NCBI GenBank assembly: GCA_947490035.1
Contig: CANLGS010000019.1
Span: forward strand, 1-16,048
DNA: 16,048 nucleotides
Reading direction: 5' to 3'
DNA from: Gemmataceae bacterium
GTDB lineage: Bacteria; Planctomycetota; Planctomycetia; Gemmatales; Gemmataceae
The translations under genes and the position numbers were made by a program. The notes below the pieces were generated by a model. The model made no database searches, had not been told where the DNA came from, and was given only the letters and a program-made list of their open reading frames with translations. This document shows positions 1-7,449 of this stretch, piece by piece. The first letter of the stretch is position 1. Each line of letters begins with the position of its first letter.

Positions 1-18
1 ACTGTCGTCAGTCTTGCT

Positions 19-43
19 CCCCCTTCCTTCTTAGGGAAGGGGG
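19..43. repeat. small perfect hairpin upstream of the glucosidase gene
   Basis: Nine-base perfect arms, CCCCCTTCC at 19-27 and GGAAGGGGG at 35-43, enclose a seven-base loop. A GTTAGGGG-type repeat follows at 42-56. It may be the terminator of a gene left of the window or a member of the dispersed palindromes common here. There is no T tract. The rest of the first 72 bases shows nothing else. Confidence 0.55.
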
Positions 44-72
44 TTAGGGGTTAGGTTCTTGGGAATCATGTC

Positions 73-2910
73 ATGCCCGCACCGACCATCGAACTCGACC
101 GCCTGAACGACCCGAACGAGCGCCCGGCGTGGCGCCGGTGGGGGCCGTACCTCTCGGACCGGCAGTGGAGTACGGTCCGAGAGGACTACTCGCCGACCGG
201 CGACCCGTGGGCGTACTTCCCGTTCTGGCACGCACACCGCCGCGCCTACCGCTGGGGCGAAGACGGTCTCGCCGGCGTCAGCGACGACAGCCAGTACCTG
301 TGCCTCGCGCTCGCCCTGTGGAACGGGCAAGACCCGATCCTGAAAGAGCGGCTGTTCGGGCTGCCCAACGAGGACGGCAACCACGGCGAGGACGTGAAGG
401 AGCTGTACTACCACCTCGACGCGACGCCGTCGCACAGCTACCTGAAGATGCTCTACAAGTACCCGCAGCGGCGGTACCCCTACGAGCAACTGCGCGACGA
501 GAGCAAGCGCCGCGGGCGGCACGACACCGAGTACGAAATCCTCGACACCGGCACGTTCGACGACAACCGCTACTTCGACGTGGTCGTGGAGTACGCGAAG
601 GGCGACCCGCGCGACATCCTCATGCGCGTGACCGCGCACAACCGCGGCCCGGACGCGGCCGAGCTTCACGTCCTCCCGACACTCTGGTTCCGCAACACGT
701 GGGGCTGGAAGCCGGACCAGCCGCGGCCGGCGATCGAGCACTCTTCACAAGGCGGGCTGAAGCTGTTCCACCCGGAATGGGACGCGTACCGGTTCTGGGC
801 CGGCGGCGCCACGCGCTCGTCCGACTCGCACGCGGCGCAGGAGGCGGTCAGCTCGCTGATGCGCCACGCGTACCTGTTCACCGAGAACGAGACCAACACG
901 CCGGCACTCTTCAACACGCAGGACAAGGGCTTCTTCAAGGACGGGATCAACGAGTACGTCGTGAACGGCAAGCGCGCCGCGGTGAACCCCGAGGGCAGCG
1001 GCACGAAGGCCGCCGCGCACTACAAGCTCACGATCCCCGCGGGGCAGTCGGTCACCATCCGCTGCCGGCTGCGGCACGCGTCCGACGGCGTCGCGGACGT
1101 GTTCACCGACTTCGACGCGCTGTTCGCCACCCGCATCGCGGAGGCCGACGCGTACTACGCGGACATCCAACACGACATCCCCGACGAGGACGCGCGGCGC
1201 GTGCAGCGCCAGGCCGTCGCGGGCCTGATCTGGACGAAGCAGTTCTACATGTACGACGTGTACCGGTCGCTGAAGGGCGACTCGGCCACGATCACCCCGC
1301 CCGAACAGCGGTGGTACGCGCGCAACAGCGACTGGCAGCACTTCAAGGCGGCCGACGTGCTGTCGATGCCGGACAAGTGGGAGTACCCGTACTTCTGCGC
1401 GTGGGACACCGCGTTCCACGCGGTCGCGTTCGCGCCGTTCGACCCGGAGTTCGCCAAAGGCCAGTTGATGCTGCTGTGCCGCGAGTGGTACTCGCACCCG
1501 AACGGCCAACTCCCGGCCTACGAGTGGAACTTCTCGGACGCGAACCCGCCGGTTCACGCGTGGGCCGCGTGGCGCGTGTTCCAGATCGACCGCAAGCACC
1601 GGCACACGCTGCGCACCGGCGGGCACGTGCAGCACGGGGACCACGAGAAGGATGAGGACGACGGCGACTGGGGCTTCCTGGAGCGCGTGTTCCACAAGCT
1701 GATGATTAACTTCACATGGTGGGTGAACCGGAAGGACGCGCAGGGGCGGAACGTGTTCCAGGGCGGGTTCCTGGGGCTGGACAACATCGGCGTGTTCGAC
1801 CGCAGCCACCCGCTTCCGACCGGCGGGTTCATCAACCAGGCGGACGGCACCGCGTGGATGGCGATGTACGCGCTGAACCTCATGCGCATCGCGCTGGAGC
1901 TGGCGACGCGCAACCCGGTGTACGAGGACATCGCGATCAAGTTCTTCGAGCACTTCCTCGGCATCGCGAAGGCGATGACCGACATGGCCGGCAAGGGCGT
2001 CGGGCTGTGGGATGAAGAAGACGGCTTCTACTACGACGAACTGACGATGCCGGACGGCCGCGTCGAGCCGCTCAAGGTGCGGTCGATGGTCGGGCTGATT
2101 CCGCTGTTCGCGGTGGAGGTGTTGGAGCCGGAGTTGCTCGCGAAGATGCCGGCGTTCGCGACCCGCTTGCGGTGGGTGCTGGAGAACCGCGCCGACATGG
2201 CCGGGCTGGTGTCGCGCTGGTTCGAGCCGGGTCGCGGCGAGCGCCGGCTGTTGTCGCTGATGCGCGGCCACCGCATCAAGAAGTGTCTGGCCCGCGTGAT
2301 GGACGAGAACGAGTTCCTCAGCCCCTACGGGGTGCGCGGGCTGTCGATGGCGCACCGCGACAAGCCGTACACGCTGAACATGGGCGGCCACACGGTGTCG
2401 GTGGGCTACGTGCCGGGCGACTCGGACACGGGCATGTTCGGCGGCAACTCGAACTGGCGCGGCCCGGTGTGGTTCCCGGTGAACTTCCTCATCATCGAGA
2501 GCCTGCAGAAGTTCCACCACTACTACGGCGCCGACTTCAAGATCGAGTTCCCGGTGGGCAGCGGGAAGCAGATCACGGTGCAGGAGGCCGGCGTCGAGAT
2601 CACGCGGCGGATGACGCGGCTATTCCTGCGGGACGCGAACGGCAACCGGCCGTGCTTCGGCAAGTACGCGAAGATGCAGACCGACCCGCACTTCAAGGAC
2701 CACCTGCTGTTCCACGAGTTCTTCCACGGCGACCACGGCGCGGGCTTGGGCGCGAGTCACCAGACGGGGTGGACGGCACTGGTGGCGAAACTGCTGGTGC
2801 CGCGCCGCGGGGAGAAGCTGTACGACGAATCGGCGGCAGAGACGGCAGCCCCGATCCAGGGTCAAGCGGGCGTGTCGATGGGCAAGTCCGCGCGGACCGG
2901 GCAGCAGTGA
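73..2910 (+). CDS. GH63 / MGH1-like family glucosidase
   Basis: A 945-residue protein recognised as the bacterial 'glucosidase' group of clan GH-G, related to GH63 and mannosylglycerate hydrolase-like enzymes with an (alpha/alpha)6 barrel. These hydrolyse alpha-glucosidic or related bonds by inversion; the substrate cannot be told from sequence. An N-terminal beta-rich region spans about 1-340 and the catalytic barrel about 370-915. Conserved blocks visible are YFCAWDTAFHA at 440-450 (D445, candidate acid), LPAYEWNF at 480-487, GGFINQADGTAW at 584-595, GNSNWRGPVWFPVN at 791-804, and FHEFFHGDHGAGLGASHQTGW at 880-900 (E882, candidate base). No signal peptide is seen, so it is probably cytoplasmic. 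The start is ATG with GGGA about eight bases upstream. A 36-base inverted repeat begins directly after the stop. Length is close to the usual 880-900, with about 30 extra low-complexity C-terminal residues. Confidence 0.9.
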   Translation: MPAPTIELDRLNDPNERPAWRRWGPYLSDRQWSTVREDYSPTGDPWAYFPFWHAHRRAYRWGEDGLAGVSDDSQYLCLALALWNGQDPILKERLFGLPNEDGNHGEDVKELYYHLDATPSHSYLKMLYKYPQRRYPYEQLRDESKRRGRHDTEYEILDTGTFDDNRYFDVVVEYAKGDPRDILMRVTAHNRGPDAAELHVLPTLWFRNTWGWKPDQPRPAIEHSSQGGLKLFHPEWDAYRFWAGGATRSSDSHAAQEAVSSLMRHAYLFTENETNTPALFNTQDKGFFKDGINEYVVNGKRAAVNPEGSGTKAAAHYKLTIPAGQSVTIRCRLRHASDGVADVFTDFDALFATRIAEADAYYADIQHDIPDEDARRVQRQAVAGLIWTKQFYMYDVYRSLKGDSATITPPEQRWYARNSDWQHFKAADVLSMPDKWEYPYFCAWDTAFHAVAFAPFDPEFAKGQLMLLCREWYSHPNGQLPAYEWNFSDANPPVHAWAAWRVFQIDRKHRHTLRTGGHVQHGDHEKDEDDGDWGFLERVFHKLMINFTWWVNRKDAQGRNVFQGGFLGLDNIGVFDRSHPLPTGGFINQADGTAWMAMYALNLMRIALELATRNPVYEDIAIKFFEHFLGIAKAMTDMAGKGVGLWDEEDGFYYDELTMPDGRVEPLKVRSMVGLIPLFAVEVLEPELLAKMPAFATRLRWVLENRADMAGLVSRWFEPGRGERRLLSLMRGHRIKKCLARVMDENEFLSPYGVRGLSMAHRDKPYTLNMGGHTVSVGYVPGDSDTGMFGGNSNWRGPVWFPVNFLIIESLQKFHHYYGADFKIEFPVGSGKQITVQEAGVEITRRMTRLFLRDANGNRPCFGKYAKMQTDPHFKDHLLFHEFFHGDHGAGLGASHQTGWTALVAKLLVPRRGEKLYDESAAETAAPIQGQAGVSMGKSARTGQQ

Positions 2911-3000
2911 CTGCCTTCTCTTGTGGCACAGACATTCCTGTCTGTGTGCCTTTAGCTCAGCCTGCACAGACAGGAATGTCTGTGCCACAAGAGAAGACAG
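2911..3000. repeat. long inverted repeat, CACAGACA hairpin family
   Basis: The arms are 2911-2946 and 2965-3000, matching 35 of 36 bases, with an 18-base spacer. Each arm holds its own hairpin, CACAGACA-TTCC-TGTCTGTG (and its complement). The element starts on the base after the glucosidase stop. CAGTGA occurs on both sides (2905-2910 and 2998-3003), resembling a six-base target duplication. It could act as a terminator or be a non-autonomous mobile element. There is no T tract. Confidence 0.85.
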
Positions 3001-3062
3001 TGAACCCACCTTGCCCCTCGCGCGCCGCGCGCGTTACGCTGCCGGAAATGGAGGGCTTCCCG

Positions 3063-3803
3063 ATGGCGACCGCCGACCTGCTCATCCCGCCGCCCGCCGC
3101 GCCGCGGCGCGACCCGTCGCCGCGCCTGTGGTCCGACGCCGAGTTCGCGCGCATGCAACAACTCGGCCTGTTCGTTGGGCGGGACGTGGAGTTGATCGGC
3201 GGCACCGTGGTGGAGCGCGCCGACGGTTCGGCGCGCCCGTTCGTGTTCACGCGAAAGGAGTATTACGCACTCGATGACAACGGCTTCTTCCGCGACGGGC
3301 TCAACGACCAGCGAGTGCAACTGATCGGCGGTGTCATCCTTTTGGAGTCGCCCATGAACCCGCCCCACGCCGTTGCCGTTCGGCTCGCGACCAAAGCGCT
3401 GGAACGCATTTTCGGCGATGGCTACGACGTTCGCGCGCAACTCCCCCTCGACCTCGGCTTGATCTCGGAGCCGCACCCAGACTTGGCCGTCGTGACCGGT
3501 TCGCCACGCGACTACCTAGCCGATCACCCGAAGACCGCGCTTCTCGTGATCGAAGTGAGCGACACAACCTTTCAGACTGACACGCACTACAAAGCGGACC
3601 TGTACGCAGCGGGCGGCATCGCGGATTACTGGGTGATTGACCTGGTGAACGACCGCGTGATCGTGTTCCGCGACCCGCGACCAGAGGCGAACTCGGCGTT
3701 CGGCCGCACCTACGCGCTGCCCACAATCTACACGCGCGACGACAAGCTCACCCCGCTCGCGGCGCCACACGCGAGCGTCTTCGTGAACGACCTCCTCCCG
3801 TAG
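3063..3803 (+). CDS. Uma2 family (DUF820) PD-(D/E)XK nuclease-like protein
   Basis: A 246-residue protein with the Uma2 fold, a PD-(D/E)XK nuclease-like family greatly expanded in planctomycetes and cyanobacteria; biological role is generally unknown. The catalytic signature is visible: EPHPDLAVV at 136-144 (D140), LLVIEVSDTT at 160-169 (E164), and YKADLYAAGGIADYWVID at 176-193 (K178). The family's N-terminal motif occurs twice, at about 22-52 (WSDAEFARMQQLG...VELIGGTVVER) and 62-95 (FTRKEYYALDDNG...VQLIGGVILLES), so the N-terminal module appears duplicated. ATG at 3063 is preferred because GGAGGG lies seven bases upstream; an in-frame ATG at 3048 overlaps that site. The open frame extends far upstream, but only across the glucosidase gene and the repeat. 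It may be monocistronic, with the repeat separating it from the glucosidase. Confidence 0.85.
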   Translation: MATADLLIPPPAAPRRDPSPRLWSDAEFARMQQLGLFVGRDVELIGGTVVERADGSARPFVFTRKEYYALDDNGFFRDGLNDQRVQLIGGVILLESPMNPPHAVAVRLATKALERIFGDGYDVRAQLPLDLGLISEPHPDLAVVTGSPRDYLADHPKTALLVIEVSDTTFQTDTHYKADLYAAGGIADYWVIDLVNDRVIVFRDPRPEANSAFGRTYALPTIYTRDDKLTPLAAPHASVFVNDLLP

Positions 3804-3820
3804 CGGTTACCCCTTCTTAC

Positions 3821-3844
3821 CCTTCGGGGTTGTCTCCCCGGAGG
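3821..3844 (+). promoter_or_regulatory. hairpin covering the Shine-Dalgarno site of the MBOAT gene
   Basis: CCTTCGGGG at 3821-3829 pairs with CCCCGGAGG at 3836-3844 (nine pairs including one G-U) across a six-base loop. The right arm includes most of the GGAGGG ribosome binding site at 3840-3845 for the gene starting at 3850. It could tune translation or end the Uma2 transcript. Function is inference. Confidence 0.35.
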
Positions 3845-3849
3845 GATGC

Positions 3850-4659
3850 ATGTTGTTCGCCGCGTGGAGTACGTCGCCGCCCGCGTGGTCGGTCGCGGTC
3901 ACCATCTTCGTCGCGTGCAAGCTGCTGACGTGGCTGCGCACGCCGACACCGCCCGCACCCGCGTGGCGTCACGTCGCGTACTTGTTCGCGTGGCCGGGGC
4001 TGGACGCACGTGCGTTCCTCGACCCGCGCCCGCTCCCGAATGAACAGCGCCCCACACCGGGCGAGTGGCTGTTCGCGCTGACGAAGCTCGCGTTCGGTGT
4101 GGCGCTGATGTGGGGCGTCGCGCCGCTGGTGGAACCGGAACTGCTTCGCGGGTGGGTCGGCATGGCCGGTCTGATCTTCGTGCTTCACTTCGGAACGTTC
4201 CACCTCATCAGTTGCTTCTGGCGCGCGGTCGGCGTGGACGCGAAGCCGCTGATGATGTGGCCGCTGTTGGCCGCGAACCTGAGCGACTTCTGGGGCAAGC
4301 GGTGGAACACCGCGTTCCGCGACCTGACGTACCGGTTCCTGTTCCGCCCGCTGACGCCGCGCGTCGGGGCGCACTGGGCGCTCGTCGCGGTGTTCGTGTT
4401 CAGCGGGGTCGTTCACGATCTGGTGATCTCGCTGCCGCCCCGCGGCGGGTACGGCCTACCGACGCTGTACTTCGTGATTCAGTGTCTGGGGCTACTCGCG
4501 GAGAAATCGAAGTTCGGCAAGCGGCTCGGACTGGGCGCCGGGTGGCGCGGGCGCGCGTTCACCGCGCTGGTGGTGATCGGCCCGGCGTACTGGCTGTTCC
4601 ACCCGCCGTATGTGTTCCGCGTGGTGCTGCCGTTCATGGAGCGGCTCGGCGCGCACTGA
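3850..4659 (+). CDS. MBOAT family / wax synthase-like O-acyltransferase
   Basis: A 269-residue polytopic membrane protein resembling the wax-synthase-type membrane-bound O-acyltransferases, which move an acyl group from acyl-CoA or a carrier onto a hydroxyl at the membrane. About six or seven hydrophobic segments are visible, for example 12-28, 74-94, 102-122, 176-193, 204-216 and 236-252. The family's two catalytic signatures are present: SDFWGKRWNTAFRDL at 145-159 (N153) and FSGVVHDL at 184-191 (H189). The start is ATG with GGAGGG just upstream; another ATG four bases earlier is in a different frame. The next gene starts 11 bases after the stop, suggesting a two-gene operon. Substrate (wax ester, sterol ester or glycan acetylation) cannot be told. 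It is shorter than plant wax synthases (about 350). Confidence 0.8.
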   Translation: MLFAAWSTSPPAWSVAVTIFVACKLLTWLRTPTPPAPAWRHVAYLFAWPGLDARAFLDPRPLPNEQRPTPGEWLFALTKLAFGVALMWGVAPLVEPELLRGWVGMAGLIFVLHFGTFHLISCFWRAVGVDAKPLMMWPLLAANLSDFWGKRWNTAFRDLTYRFLFRPLTPRVGAHWALVAVFVFSGVVHDLVISLPPRGGYGLPTLYFVIQCLGLLAEKSKFGKRLGLGAGWRGRAFTALVVIGPAYWLFHPPYVFRVVLPFMERLGAH

Positions 4660-4670
4660 AAGGGTCGCTC

Positions 4671-5078
4671 GTGGACATCGCTCTGGCCGATCTGATCCGG
4701 CTCGCGGGTGTGGGGCAGTTCTCCATCCTGATCGCGTCGTCGCTGGTGCCGTTCAAGTTGAACTGGAAGCGAGATCTCGCGTCGCTACCGACGCTGCACC
4801 GGCAGATGTACTGGACCTACGGCGGGTACGTGGTGCTGGGCATCGTCGCGCTGGCGCTGATGAGCCTCACCTGCGCCGACGACTTGGCAAGCGGTTCGCG
4901 GTTGGGCCGTGCGGTGTGCGCTTACGGCGCGCTGTTCTGGGGCATCCGGGTGATGCTGCAAGCGGTGTTCGACGTGAAAGAACACCTCACCGCGTGGTGG
5001 CTGACGGCCGGCTATCACCTGCTCACGGTGCTGTTTCTCTCCTTCACCGCGATCTACGCCTTCGCGGTGTTTCGGTAG
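4671..5078 (+). CDS. four-helix membrane protein, function unknown
   Basis: A 135-residue protein starting at GTG, with an AAAGGG ribosome binding site ending six bases upstream. Four hydrophobic segments are visible at about 8-28, 50-68, 82-100 and 108-133. A conserved-looking polar stretch, LHRQMYWTYGGY, lies at 42-53 between the first two helices, and DVKEHLTAWW at 101-110 precedes the last. I do not recognise the family. It follows the MBOAT gene by 11 bases on the same strand, so it may be a partner or accessory subunit of that acyltransferase, or act on the same lipid pool. The long upstream open frame in this phase is only the shadow of the MBOAT gene. Confidence 0.7.
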   Translation: MDIALADLIRLAGVGQFSILIASSLVPFKLNWKRDLASLPTLHRQMYWTYGGYVVLGIVALALMSLTCADDLASGSRLGRAVCAYGALFWGIRVMLQAVFDVKEHLTAWWLTAGYHLLTVLFLSFTAIYAFAVFR

Positions 5079-5173
5079 GGCGCGAACCGCAAACGCTCCT
5101 CGTTTTCGGCACATCAGTTGCAAGATGTGGATATCGTGCTGCTCCGACGGGCGGGCCGCCATTTCCACAACCG

Positions 5174-5188
5174 TGCCCGTTGCGGGCA
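5174..5188 (+). other. small hairpin in the leader of the GlsB-like stub
   Basis: TGCCCG at 5174-5179 pairs with CGGGCA at 5183-5188 around a TTG loop, 15 bases before the ATG at 5204. It is too short to assign a function. The remaining spacer 5079-5203 shows no clear promoter. Confidence 0.3.
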
Positions 5189-5203
5189 TTACGAGGACAC
5201 AAC

Positions 5204-5335
5204 ATGATTTCGCTACTTTCTTGGATCGTGACGGGGTTGATCGTGGGTCTGATCGCGCGGGCACTATTCCCCGGAAAGCAGTCGATGGGTTTTATCATGA
5301 CCGTCGTGCTGGGCGTCATCGGCGCGGCCGTCGGC
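5204..5335 (+). pseudogene. 5' fragment of a GlsB/YeaQ/YmgE-type membrane protein gene
   Basis: From ATG at 5204 (GAGGA a few bases upstream) the first 44 codons match the start of the transglycosylase-associated GlsB/YeaQ family: SWIVTGLIVGLIARALFPGK at 6-25 and GFIMTVVLGVIGAAVG at 29-44, two glycine-rich membrane helices. Intact members are about 80-85 residues and carry a third helix and a conserved tail. Here the match stops near 5335. The frame stays open to 5995, but beyond 5335 it is simply the antisense of the GyrB-like gene, and neither of the other plus-strand frames restores the missing half. I therefore call it truncated. If expressed it would make a 263-residue chimera with a soluble, proline- and arginine-rich tail. 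Confidence 0.6.
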
Positions 5336-5932
5336 GTACTCGAACTCATCGAGCGTGTCGGCGGCTTCGTCGCTGAAGGTGATGCGCACGCCGCTGTGCA
5401 AGAATGCGTACTGCCGCAACCTGTCGCGGATCGTGGTGCTATCGAACCGCGCGGTGCCGAAGATGTCCGGGTCCGGCCGGAACCGCACCGTCAGCCCGCG
5501 ATCATCGTCCGGCCCGCCACTTTGCAGAACCGCGTGCGTGACGCCGCGCCGGAACGAGTGGTAGTAACGGCTGCCGGGCGAGCGAGCGGTGACGGACAGT
5601 TCCGCCGACACCGCATTCGCGATGGCGTAACTCAGGTCGTTGTGCCCACCTGTGCCGGGGCGTGCGAACGTGAACTCGACCTCCGTTGGTGGCACTCGGT
5701 CGTCAGCGACTTCAGCGGAACCGTCCTCGTGAAGCGTCACACGCACCGAGTTACCATGCCCGAGCGCGACTTCTTCGAGCGAGCCGCGCACCAACTCAAA
5801 CAGCATGTGATGGAGGCTGCGCGTGTCAGTACCGCCGAGATACATCGCAGGGCGCAGGCGGATCTGTTCCAATTCCGTCAGCACCTGGATGTCCTCTTCC
5901 CGGTAGCGCCAGCCTTCACAGGAGCCTGCCAT
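5264..5932 (-). CDS. short GyrB-like protein, N-terminal ATPase region only, degenerate
   Basis: A 222-residue product whose residues 15-202 follow the first 220 or so residues of DNA gyrase subunit B: LEQIRLRPAMYLGG at 21-34, LHHMLFELV at 40-48, VRVTLHEDGSAEVADD at 63-78, LTVRFRPDPDIF at 147-158, and LRQYAFLHSGVRITFSDE at 172-189. The ATP-site glutamate (E46) is kept, but the Mg-binding Asn is Gly (G50), DDGRGIP is reduced to DDRVPP, and the glycine-rich ATP lid is missing. The transducer, toprim and C-terminal parts are absent, so it cannot be a gyrase. The last 20 residues are read from the antisense of the GlsB stub. GAGG eight bases before the ATG supports the start. It is either a decayed gyrB paralogue or a repurposed binding domain. 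Confidence 0.65.
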   Translation of the reverse strand: MAGSCEGWRYREEDIQVLTELEQIRLRPAMYLGGTDTRSLHHMLFELVRGSLEEVALGHGNSVRVTLHEDGSAEVADDRVPPTEVEFTFARPGTGGHNDLSYAIANAVSAELSVTARSPGSRYYHSFRRGVTHAVLQSGGPDDDRGLTVRFRPDPDIFGTARFDSTTIRDRLRQYAFLHSGVRITFSDEAADTLDEFEYADGRADDAQHDGHDKTHRLLSGE

Positions 5933-6050
5933 CGTTCCATCCTCGCGCGGTTTCTGCTAATTCTGCTGGACACGGGACGCGATTTCGGCGAATGATAATA
6001 TACCTCCCGCCGTCGGTTCCCACCACTGCCTCGCGTTGAAGGCTCACCCC

Positions 6051-7436
6051 ATGCTCAGTCTCTTCGGCAACCCGCACGACCGCGGCGGGTTCTGCGACGG
6101 ACGCACCCGGCGCGACTTCCTCACCGCCGGCGGCACGCTGTTCGGCGGGTGCCTCGCGCTGCCGCACCTGCTCGCGGCCGAAGCCAAGACCGCCGCGAAG
6201 ACCGGCGCCAAGACCTCGCACAAGTCGGTCATCAACATCTACCTGCCCGGCGGCCCGCCGCACCTGGACATGTGGGACTTGAAGCCCGACGCGCCCGCCG
6301 AAGTGCGCGGCGAGTTCAACCCGATCAAGACCAGCGTCACCGGCATCCAGATTTGCGAACTGTTCCCGCGTATCGCGAAGATGATGGACAAGTTCGCCAT
6401 CATCCGCTCGCTCGTCGGCAGCGCCGGCGATCACGACGCCTACCAGTGCATGACCGGGCGGCCACGCACACCGGCGAACATGGGCTTCTGGCCGTCGTTC
6501 GGGTCGTGGGTGTCGAAGTCGCAAGGCCAAGCCGACCCCGCCGTGCCCGCGAACGTGTCGCTCGTGTACCCGTGCGGCGAGAAGCGCTGGGGCTACCACG
6601 GCGACGGCGGGTTCCTCGGCCTCCAGCACGCGCCGTTCCACATGGTCGGCGGACGCGACACCGGCATGAAGTCGGACAACCTCACGCTCAAGGGCGTCAG
6701 CCTCGACCGCCTCAACGACCGCGTCGGGCTGCTGAAGGGGTTCGACGACATGAACCGGCAGCTCGACGCGAAAGGCTCGATGGACGGGATGGACACGTTC
6801 AACCGCCAGGCGCTCGACATCCTCACGTCGTCCAAGCTGAAAGACGCCATCGACCTCACGAAAGAGAACCCCAAAGTTCTCGAACGCTACGGCGTCGATG
6901 ACCCCGCGTTCGAGCGCGACGGTGCGCCGCGCATGGTGCGGAACTTCTGCATCGCGCGGCGGCTGGTCGAAGCCGGGGCGCGCGTGGTCACGATGAACTT
7001 CACGCGCTGGGACTGGCACGGGTCGGACGGCAAGAACTTCGTGCAGGCGCGCAAGGACTTCCCGCTGCTCGACCGCGCCGTGACCTCGCTGATCGAAGAC
7101 ATCCACGACCGCGGGATGAGCGACGACGTGTCGGTGATCGTGTGGGGCGAGTTCGGCCGCACGCCGAAGATCAACAAGGACGCGAGCCGCGACCACTGGC
7201 CGCAACTGAGCTGCGCGCTGCTCGCCGGCGGCGGCATGAAGACGGGTCAGGTGATCGGTTCATCGAACCGGCTGGCGGAGCGCGCCGCGTCCCGCCCGGT
7301 GACGCACCAGGAGATCTTCGCGACGCTGTACAAGAACATGGGCATGGACCTGAACGTGGTCCGCGAGTACGACGCGAACGGCCGCCCGCACTTCCCCATC
7401 GACGCCGACGCGCAGCCGATCCGCGAACTGGTATAA
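6051..7436 (+). CDS. DUF1501 domain-containing protein with Tat signal
   Basis: A 461-residue protein of the DUF1501 family, abundant in planctomycetes, with an alkaline-phosphatase/sulfatase-like fold. It begins with a twin-arginine export signal: RTRRDFLTAGG at 18-28, a hydrophobic stretch to about 41, then LAAEA as a likely cleavage region. It should therefore be exported folded to the periplasmic space. Family blocks visible include NIYLPGGPPHLDMWDLKPDAP, ELFPRIAKMMDKFAIIRS, SAGDHDAYQCMTGR, and VIVWGEFGRTPKIN...RDHWPQ, which hold the putative metal and anion ligands (D and H residues). Reaction unknown. ATG at 6051 is chosen over an in-frame TTG at 6036 because GAAGG lies eight bases upstream. 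Relatives are usually paired with a DUF1549/DUF1553 cytochrome-like gene; none is next to this one. The divergent spacer 5933-6050 has an AT pocket (TGATAATATA, 5993-6002) that might serve as a -10 region. Confidence 0.88.
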   Translation: MLSLFGNPHDRGGFCDGRTRRDFLTAGGTLFGGCLALPHLLAAEAKTAAKTGAKTSHKSVINIYLPGGPPHLDMWDLKPDAPAEVRGEFNPIKTSVTGIQICELFPRIAKMMDKFAIIRSLVGSAGDHDAYQCMTGRPRTPANMGFWPSFGSWVSKSQGQADPAVPANVSLVYPCGEKRWGYHGDGGFLGLQHAPFHMVGGRDTGMKSDNLTLKGVSLDRLNDRVGLLKGFDDMNRQLDAKGSMDGMDTFNRQALDILTSSKLKDAIDLTKENPKVLERYGVDDPAFERDGAPRMVRNFCIARRLVEAGARVVTMNFTRWDWHGSDGKNFVQARKDFPLLDRAVTSLIEDIHDRGMSDDVSVIVWGEFGRTPKINKDASRDHWPQLSCALLAGGGMKTGQVIGSSNRLAERAASRPVTHQEIFATLYKNMGMDLNVVREYDANGRPHFPIDADAQPIRELV

Positions 7437-7449
7437 GTCTTCCCTCCGC

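Noticed and set aside
129..1655. 508-residue frame in another phase of the glucosidase gene
   Set aside because: Arginine- and proline-rich low-complexity shadow with no recognisable domain.
745..2520. Long antisense open frame opposite the glucosidase gene (591 residues)
   Set aside because: Arginine-, valine- and histidine-rich shadow typical of high-GC antisense frames; no domain seen, while the opposite frame has clear GH63-like motifs.
2172..3062. N-terminal extension of the Uma2 frame to 543 residues
   Set aside because: The extension reads through the glucosidase gene out of phase and through the palindrome; a GGAGGG site supports the start at 3063.
5336..5995. C-terminal continuation of the GlsB-like frame
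   Set aside because: It is the antisense of the GyrB-like gene, which shows true family motifs; no GlsB similarity remains. It may be translated, but not as a conserved domain.
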